64,000 nucleotides of DNA from Pantoea sp. Ap-967 (GTDB lineage Bacteria; Pseudomonadota; Gammaproteobacteria; Pseudomonadales; Pseudomonadaceae). The translations under genes and the position numbers were made by a program. Every line of letters begins with the position of its first letter. Position 1 is the stretch's first letter. The DNA lies in contig NZ_VWXK01000002.1 of assembly GCF_011752565.1 (NCBI RefSeq), positions 310,001 through 374,000 of the forward strand, in the 5' to 3' direction. The notes under the pieces were generated by a model. The model was not told where the DNA came from. It did not search any database and saw nothing but the letters and a program-made list of their open reading frames with translations. Positions 59,391 to 64,000 of this stretch are shown here, piece after piece.

Positions 59391-59928
59391 GGCGTTCGCT
59401 ATCTTTTTGCAGGGCGTAGGCAGGGGGGTTGACCCAGAAATTCGGGCTTGAGGTGCAGTAGCTTGGGGGCTGGACGAAATCGGACACTGCCTGGTAGGCC
59501 GCCACGCTTTCGAAGGCGACACATTCGCGCACCCCGTCACCGTCCTCGACGGTGCCCAGGTACAGCGCAGTGTTCAGGCGCAGGAACAGGCTTTTCAGGT
59601 CCGGGTTCAGGCTGGCCAGCGTTTGCAGGCGCTCGGCCGGGGTCGGGAGGGCGGACAGTTCAGGAAGCGTGGCCAGCAGTTGCTCGACCAATTGGTCAAG
59701 GCCGGGCAGCGTTGGCTGAAGCTTCTGGTGCACCAGGTCGATCAGCTCGCGATCGACACCGATCTGGCCGGAAAGCTGGTCTGCAAGTGAGATGAACGGG
59801 GCCGGGGCAGCAGGGACTTCAAGGGCGCCGCCGGCCGCCAGGGCCTTGGGCAGAAGTTTGGGTGCGCCCAGCGTCAGCAGCATCATGCCAGCGCCGCTGG
59901 AGACAAAGAACTCTCGTCTACTAAGCAT
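59383..59928 (-). CDS. gluconate 2-dehydrogenase subunit 3-like (small, Tat-signalled)
   Basis: From 59928 the 181-aa protein starts MLSRREFFVSSGAGMMLLTLGAPKLLPKALAAGG, a clear twin-arginine signal. The rest lacks enzyme motifs but has the size and the YQAVSDFVQPPSYC..PNFWVNPPAYALQ end expected for subunit 3 of GADH-type enzymes. The ATG at 60006 is too far up and adds a segment without coding character. It is the first gene of the four-gene operon and probably escorts the folded flavoprotein across the inner membrane. Confidence 0.8.
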   Translation of the reverse strand: MLSRREFFVSSGAGMMLLTLGAPKLLPKALAAGGALEVPAAPAPFISLADQLSGQIGVDRELIDLVHQKLQPTLPGLDQLVEQLLATLPELSALPTPAERLQTLASLNPDLKSLFLRLNTALYLGTVEDGDGVRECVAFESVAAYQAVSDFVQPPSYCTSSPNFWVNPPAYALQKDSERHA

Positions 59929-60465
59929 GGGAATTACCAATGAATGGGAAGCTGCCCAAGAGGGATAGGCATAGGCTCCCCTTTTTGGGCGGCGGCACCG
60001 TATCACATGTTACTAAATGTGTAGTTAACTTTTTAAAACGCTGAAAAGCCTGTTTTAGAAGGCTTTGTCGTCTTATTGCTAGACTTAAGGCGAGTAGTTT
60101 TGCGCATTGAAATAATGCTAGCCCGAGGTCATTCCAACACAACTACTGTTGAGTGAAACGCTCTCTGTTCGGACTTTTGTGCATGCAGGCGCATTGAGTG
60201 ATTTCAACGCGAAGTGTCGAGTCGTCCTCAGTATTTTCGGGGTCGGAATGCCCTACCCGCCCTGCAAGTACCCCGTGCAATTGCCCACTGGAGCCCGGTG
60301 GCCGAAATAGGAACAGACAGGCTCTGTTCCAGGCGGGCGATAGCGGCCAAGCGCACGGGTGCTTTCAGTAGGTAGCCTTTTCAACGGCTTGATACCAAAG
60401 GAAATTTTTCACTGGAGCGTTCGATAACCGCCCACTTTAATCTCGCCATGGCCAAAGCCATCGTT
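59929..60465. promoter_or_regulatory. promoter region of the GADH-like operon
   Basis: The region is AT-rich near the operon start. CACAT at 60004-60008 and ATGTG at 60017-60021 form a small inverted pair eight bases apart, a possible operator about 80 bp upstream of 59928. The rest to 60465 has no gene I recognise and no long hairpin except the REP element that follows. I see no sure -10/-35 pair. Confidence 0.35.
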
Positions 60466-60578
60466 GTAGGAGCGAGCGCAGCTCGCGATGGGCTGCAAAG
60501 CAGCCCCGGCGTTCCAAGCCGCGAAGCTGAAACCCTGGGGCCGCTGCGCGCCCCATCGCGAGCTACGCTCGCTCCTAC
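60466..60578. repeat. long REP-type inverted element (copy E of three)
   Basis: GTAGGAGCGAGCGCAGCTCG opens the element and GCTCGCTCCTAC closes it. The centre contains the same gcaaagcagccc and gcagcggcccc hairpin parts as the copies at 40811 and 55721, in the inverted sense. It lies between the GADH-like promoter region and the GST gene end. Confidence 0.82.
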
Positions 60579-60622
60579 CGGGGCGGCGCCGGCCTGGGCC
60601 TGAATTGCAGGCAACGCAACCG

Positions 60623-61228
60623 TCAGATCAAGCCTTCCGCTTCCAGGGTCTTGTGCACCGCCGGGCGGCTGGCAACGCGCTTCTGGAACGCGACCACGGC
60701 CGGCCAGGGGGATAGGTCGACCTTCAACATCGGTGCCCAGTTGACGATGGTGAACAGGTAGGCATCCGCCACGCTGAAATGCTGGCCACTCAGGTAGTCC
60801 TTGCCTTGCAAGGCCTTGTCCACTACCCCCAGGCGCTTGCCGAAGGTTTCCACGGTCTTGCTTCTGGCCTCCGGGGTGATGCTCGGGTTGAATAGCGCGG
60901 CAAGGGTCTTGTGCAACTCGGTGCCGATGAAGTTCAGCCATTCCTGCACCCGCGCCCGCTCCAGCGACCCCGCTTGCGGCAGCAAGCCAGCCTGGGGCTT
61001 CTGGTCGGCCAGGTACTGGATGATGGCCGGGCCTTCGGTGAGCACCTCACCGTTGTCCAGTTGCAAGGCTGGCACGTAGCCCTTGGCGTTGATGGCGTAG
61101 AAATCTGCGCCGCTGGCCGTGGTGTGCTGCTTGAGGTCGACCTTTTCGGCGGTGTAGGGCAAGCCCAGTTCGTTGAGCACGATGTGCGGCGAGAGTGAGC
61201 AGGCACCTGGCGTGTAGAACAGTTTCAT
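60623..61228 (-). CDS. gstA: glutathione S-transferase, bacterial GstA-like (beta class)
   Basis: The 201-aa protein (start 61228, MKLFYTPGACSLSPHI) matches the beta-class start with Cys10 of PGACS, which binds glutathione in E. coli GstA. GYVPALQLDNGEVLTEGPAIIQYLAD is the thioredoxin-like N-domain and FSVADAYLFTIVNWA the C-domain. The longer frame from 61324 is not needed; GGGAG-like bases precede 61228. It conjugates or reduces electrophiles with glutathione in the cytosol. It lies 112 bp from the unknown gene upstream, so operon membership is not certain. Confidence 0.88.
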   Translation of the reverse strand: MKLFYTPGACSLSPHIVLNELGLPYTAEKVDLKQHTTASGADFYAINAKGYVPALQLDNGEVLTEGPAIIQYLADQKPQAGLLPQAGSLERARVQEWLNFIGTELHKTLAALFNPSITPEARSKTVETFGKRLGVVDKALQGKDYLSGQHFSVADAYLFTIVNWAPMLKVDLSPWPAVVAFQKRVASRPAVHKTLEAEGLI

Positions 61229-61340
61229 CGTTTTCTCCCGTGAGGTAAGGCCAGCCGTAAGGCGGCTGGCGCGGCGAAATACTCTGCAACCCAGCCGATA
61301 TGACACCAAAAGCCGAGCGCCCACAAGGTGTGGCCACCGA

Positions 61341-62108
61341 TCACAGGCACTTGAGCGATTGCGCCAGGTCGGCGAACCGGTACGACTCGGTGATCAGCCC
61401 ATCGACCTTGAGCGCATCGCGATTGCGCTCGGCCTGCGCGCGCAGGGCCTCGCTGACGTTGACGTTCAGCGCTATCTGGCGCGGCATGAAATCGGCATCC
61501 GTTTCCTTCACCGGCACCGCCGTTTTTTCCAGCTGGGCGATGCTCTGCTCGGAAAGCTGGGCCGGGTGGATCACCCGCTGCACATCCCGCTCGCTGCGCC
61601 GGTTGTTGCTGCGGATGGTGAAGTCCGGCGCGGCAACCCGGCCACTTGGGCTGTACATCACCGCCGTTACCAGCCGGTCCAGTGCGCAGTCTTCTTCCTT
61701 GCGCCGGTGGGTGATGTCGCGCACCGGGCGCTCCGGCAACGCCAGGCGGGTAATGCCGAAGTCGTTCAAGGCGCCCAGCACCTCGCGTGGGTCATCCGCC
61801 ACCTGGATCTCGCGCCGGGGCGGCCAGAAGTCGAAGTTGCCGTGCCCTCCCCACCAGCCCCCCACGTGAATGGCGAACATCTCCGGGTAGACCTTGCGCT
61901 CGGTGCGGCGAACTGGCTTGGAATCGTAAAAGCACATGCACGCCAGCTGGATCAGGTGGGTGGCGCCAAGCGCGGCCAGCGGCTCGTAAATCAATACGCC
62001 CAGGCGGTCGTGGGCGTTCCAGTTGGCGAACACATCACCGCTGCTGGCGGGCGTGCCGTTCAACTCGACTTCGTAGAAATCGGTTCTCAAAGCGTCGATC
62101 ACATGCAT
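61341..62108 (-). CDS. unrecognised 255-aa protein in Rieske electron-transfer cluster
   Basis: I do not recognise this family. From 62108 (MHVIDALRTDFYE; GAGGAA six bases upstream) it is soluble, with no signal or membrane helix, and has a striking aromatic stretch FAIHVGGWWGGHGNFDFWPPRRE at about residues 78-100, plus conserved-looking histidines and a CMCFYDS segment. It lies 28 bp from the ferredoxin stop and appears to be the last member of the reductase-ferredoxin operon. It could be an oxygenase-associated or binding protein; that is guesswork. Confidence 0.7.
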   Translation of the reverse strand: MHVIDALRTDFYEVELNGTPASSGDVFANWNAHDRLGVLIYEPLAALGATHLIQLACMCFYDSKPVRRTERKVYPEMFAIHVGGWWGGHGNFDFWPPRREIQVADDPREVLGALNDFGITRLALPERPVRDITHRRKEEDCALDRLVTAVMYSPSGRVAAPDFTIRSNNRRSERDVQRVIHPAQLSEQSIAQLEKTAVPVKETDADFMPRQIALNVNVSEALRAQAERNRDALKVDGLITESYRFADLAQSLKCL

Positions 62109-62136
62109 AAGCGTTCCTCGCGGATGGATGTTCGGT

Positions 62137-62454
62137 TCAGGCCGGAATGATGCACTGCACTTCGCCGGCCTCAACGCGCACGGCGTAGGTTTTCAGGCCG
62201 CACTCGGCAGGCCCCTCCAGCACCGCCCCGCTCTGGATATCGAAGCGCGCGCCGTGCAGCGGGCATTCGATTTCGGTGCCCTCCAGCCAGCCGTCCGACA
62301 GCAGCGCATAGGCATGCGGGCACACATTTTCGGTGGCGTAGTAACGCTCTTCGACCTGGTAGACGGCAATCATCTTGCCATCGACTTCACAGGCGAACGG
62401 CGAATCCGGCAACACCTGCTGCGCTTCGCAGACTTTGGTCCAGACAGCTTCCAT
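62137..62454 (-). CDS. Rieske [2Fe-2S] ferredoxin
   Basis: The 105-aa protein has the Rieske ligands Cys45-x-His47 in NVCPHAYALLSDG and Cys64-x-x-His67 in IECPLHGARFD, the usual soluble dioxygenase-type ferredoxin. It starts at 62454, sharing one base with the reductase stop (TGATG), so both are made together. It should carry electrons from the reductase to an oxygenase, but no oxygenase gene lies in this window. It may belong to an oxygenase encoded elsewhere. Confidence 0.9.
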   Translation of the reverse strand: MEAVWTKVCEAQQVLPDSPFACEVDGKMIAVYQVEERYYATENVCPHAYALLSDGWLEGTEIECPLHGARFDIQSGAVLEGPAECGLKTYAVRVEAGEVQCIIPA

Positions 62455-63692
62455 CAGACAACCCTCCGTGCCGGGGTGCGTTCCCCTGTTGTGCGTTGCG
62501 CCGAAACCAGGGCCGAAGCGTACAGCTCGGCAAGGGGCTCGTTGCGCTTGATTGCGCGCCGGATCGCCGAGATATCGCGGTTGCGATTCGCGGCAATGGC
62601 GCACACCAGACGATCTTCATCATCCCACCCCAGTGCCAGCCACTGCCCAGCGTGCACATCACCCAGGTAGGCGTACTTGCCTGCCAACTGCGGCAGGCCC
62701 AGGCATTGCAGGGTGCTGCTGTACTGGTCGGACCACAGCCATGGCATCTCACCATAGGCTGCCGCCGCATCGCCTGCGGCAGCGCGGCCAGCCACGCTGC
62801 CCTGCTCCCCGGCGGCCGTCCAGGACTCCGAGCGGGTGCGCACGCCCAGGTGGGTGACCGGGTAGCAGGTAACCTCCCCCGCTGCGAAAATGGCCGGGTC
62901 GCGGGTCGCGCAGGCCCTGTCGACAACGATGCCATCGGCCACGTCCAGGCCACAGGCCTGGGCCAGTTCCGCATTCGCTTGCACGCCAATGCCCACCACC
63001 ACCACATCGGCCAACACAGGCCCGGCCGAGGTTTGCACCCGGGCCTTGCCCAATGGGCCAGGCTCGATGGCCGCCACCTGCGCCTGCAACTGAACCTCCA
63101 CCCCGTTTTCCACATGCAGCGCCTGGGCCCAATGGCTCAGCGCCGCGCACCCGGTGCGCGCCAGCAAGTGTGCCTGCGCCTCGATCACCGTCACCCGGCA
63201 GCCGCGCTGGCGGGCAGCAGCGGCCACTTCCAGGCCGATGAAACCACCCCCGATGATCACCACGCGGGCCTCGCTGACCAGTTGGCTGCGCAGCGCCAGC
63301 GCATCCTCGAAGGTTCGCAGGTAATGCACCGGCGCCCGGGCCACTTCACTGGGAAGCCTGCGCGCACGAGAGCCGGTGGCAATTATCAGCTTGTCGTAGG
63401 CCAGTGCTGCGCCGCTTCCCAGGTGCACCCGTGCATTATCGCGGTCGATCTCGCCCACCGATGCCCCGCCCAGCCACTCCACGCGCGGCTCGCCGTACAG
63501 TTCGTGCCCGCCGAGCATGGCCGGCGACAGGCTGTCACCAGTCAGAAAACCCTTGGAAAGATGAGGCCTGTCATAAGGCAACTGCGGCTCCTGGCTCACC
63601 ATCGCAAGGCGCGCCTGGGGTTTGGCTTGTAGCAGGCTTCTTGCCGCCTGGTGGGCGGCCGCGCCGCCGCCGATGATCACGAACTGTTCCAT
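62454..63692 (-). CDS. FAD-dependent ferredoxin reductase
   Basis: The 412-aa protein has two Rossmann folds: VIIGGGAAAHQAARSLL for FAD near residue 6 and VVIIGGGFIGLEVAAAARQRGCRVTVIEA for NAD(P)H near residue 148. It has the PYDRPHLSKGFLTG block and the C-terminal WSDQYSSTLQCLG segment of dioxygenase-type ferredoxin reductases. It transfers electrons from NADH to the adjoining Rieske ferredoxin. It is the first gene of the operon and faces the GntR/MocR gene across a 103-bp gap with an inverted repeat. Confidence 0.9.
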   Translation of the reverse strand: MEQFVIIGGGAAAHQAARSLLQAKPQARLAMVSQEPQLPYDRPHLSKGFLTGDSLSPAMLGGHELYGEPRVEWLGGASVGEIDRDNARVHLGSGAALAYDKLIIATGSRARRLPSEVARAPVHYLRTFEDALALRSQLVSEARVVIIGGGFIGLEVAAAARQRGCRVTVIEAQAHLLARTGCAALSHWAQALHVENGVEVQLQAQVAAIEPGPLGKARVQTSAGPVLADVVVVGIGVQANAELAQACGLDVADGIVVDRACATRDPAIFAAGEVTCYPVTHLGVRTRSESWTAAGEQGSVAGRAAAGDAAAAYGEMPWLWSDQYSSTLQCLGLPQLAGKYAYLGDVHAGQWLALGWDDEDRLVCAIAANRNRDISAIRRAIKRNEPLAELYASALVSAQRTTGERTPARRVV

Positions 63693-63740
63693 GGGACCCT
63701 CCCAGCGTTACCGGTTGAGAGGACTGTAGCGAGCCACCAC

Positions 63741-63783
63741 CTGTACTACAATGCACACATTTTCGTGATTTCAAGTAGTACAG
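63741..63783. promoter_or_regulatory. perfect 9-bp inverted repeat between reductase and GntR genes
   Basis: CTGTACTAC at 63741-63749 and its exact inverse GTAGTACAG at 63775-63783 lie in the divergent gap, 34 bp centre to centre and 12 bp before the GntR start. This is a fair operator for a GntR/MocR dimer and could control both genes. The core ATTTTCGTGA between them is AT-rich and may be the promoter. Confidence 0.6.
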
Positions 63784-63795
63784 ATTGGAGACTCC

Positions 63796-64000
63796 ATGCA
63801 GCGTTTCAGAGCCATTGCCGAGCTGCTGCGCAAACGCATCGACGCCGGCCTGATCGCCCCAGGCGCCAAGCTGCCGTCCCTGCGCCGCTTGGCCAGCGAA
63901 ACCGGCTGCAGTGTCGTCACCGCCTACCGCGCCTACGAATTGCTGGAATCCCAAGGCCTGTGCCAGTCCCGCGACCGCTCCGGTTTCTACCTGTGCAGCC
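63796..64000 (+). CDS. GntR/MocR-family regulator, N-terminal part (3' cut by window edge)
   Basis: The visible 68 residues are a winged helix of the GntR family: RFRAIAELLRKRIDAGLIAPGAKLPSLRRLASETGCSVVTAYRAYELLESQGLCQSRDRSGFYL. The PSLRRLA.E..CS..TA..AY..LE sequence is typical of MocR proteins, whose C-terminus is an aminotransferase-like PLP domain; that part lies beyond the edge, so the subfamily is not proven. It is divergent from the ferredoxin reductase operon and probably controls it. Confidence 0.8.
   Translation, partial: MQRFRAIAELLRKRIDAGLIAPGAKLPSLRRLASETGCSVVTAYRAYELLESQGLCQSRDRSGFYLCS

Noticed and set aside
57519..59432. 637-codon plus-strand frame
   Set aside because: It is antisense to the GADH-like flavoprotein gene and has no domain I recognise.

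Overview
The window is chromosomal DNA of a Pseudomonas, most likely of the P. putida group. It is GC-rich and gene-dense. It carries the 'tgtgggagcgggcttgcccgcgaa' type of REP palindrome typical of that group, and it has AapJQMP amino-acid uptake genes, two FecI/FecR/TonB-receptor systems, many LysR and AraC regulators and a membrane sugar-acid dehydrogenase. I saw no rRNA, tRNA, CRISPR array, prophage or intact insertion sequence. The content is accessory catabolism, transport and iron uptake, with several decayed genes.

Layout. 1-2.5 kb: end of an alpha/beta hydrolase, a DUF393 gene with an internal deletion, then DoxX-like, DUF2269 and saccharopine-dehydrogenase-like genes. 2.6-7.4 kb: an SDR / CMD / cupin / amine-oxidase operon divergent from a GcvA-like LysR gene, then a second CMD protein. 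7.4-15 kb: LysR, NhaC antiporter, MFS, a TTC38-like TPR protein, and an AraC gene followed by an MFS gene. 15-21.8 kb: aapJQMP-type ABC operon, a MalY/PatB C-S lyase and a divergent MetR-type LysR gene, which together suggest sulfur amino-acid uptake and cleavage. 21.9-24.6 kb: DsbB-like protein with a 57-aa DUF5993 protein, a metallo-beta-lactamase-fold hydrolase and a zinc alcohol dehydrogenase. 24.9-28.9 kb: two tandem GMC oxidoreductases overlapping a phosphatidylserine decarboxylase paralogue.

29-34.5 kb: cupin and AraC genes, an aconitase/PrpF scar with a frameshift, a Tat-exported lactonase, a solute-binding protein without signal peptide and an ABC-ATPase fragment. 34.6-40.7 kb: a collinear set of exported L-amino-acid-oxidase-like flavoenzyme, exported RidA, TonB receptor and LLM flavin monooxygenase. 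41-42.4 kb: GNAT and small P-loop kinase genes among REP elements, with a possible leader peptide and attenuator. 42.5-50.7 kb: two complete FecI-FecR-receptor systems with Fur-box-like sites and a fragment of a third receptor between them. 50.8-55.7 kb: a GrpB-RibD-deaminase fusion, a TetR gene, two MFS genes and a strong palindromic operator. 55.8-60 kb: a gluconate-2-dehydrogenase-like three-subunit enzyme with an HbpS/GlcG protein. 60.6-64 kb: GST, an unrecognised protein, Rieske ferredoxin and its reductase, divergent from a GntR/MocR gene that runs off the edge.

How the genes work together. Several units pair enzymes with matching transport or repair partners: imine-forming oxidase with RidA, C-S lyase with amino-acid ABC importer, ferredoxin with reductase, and ECF sigma and anti-sigma with receptor. 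Most substrates cannot be read from sequence. All functional assignments rest on motif and family recognition by eye; no database search was run.
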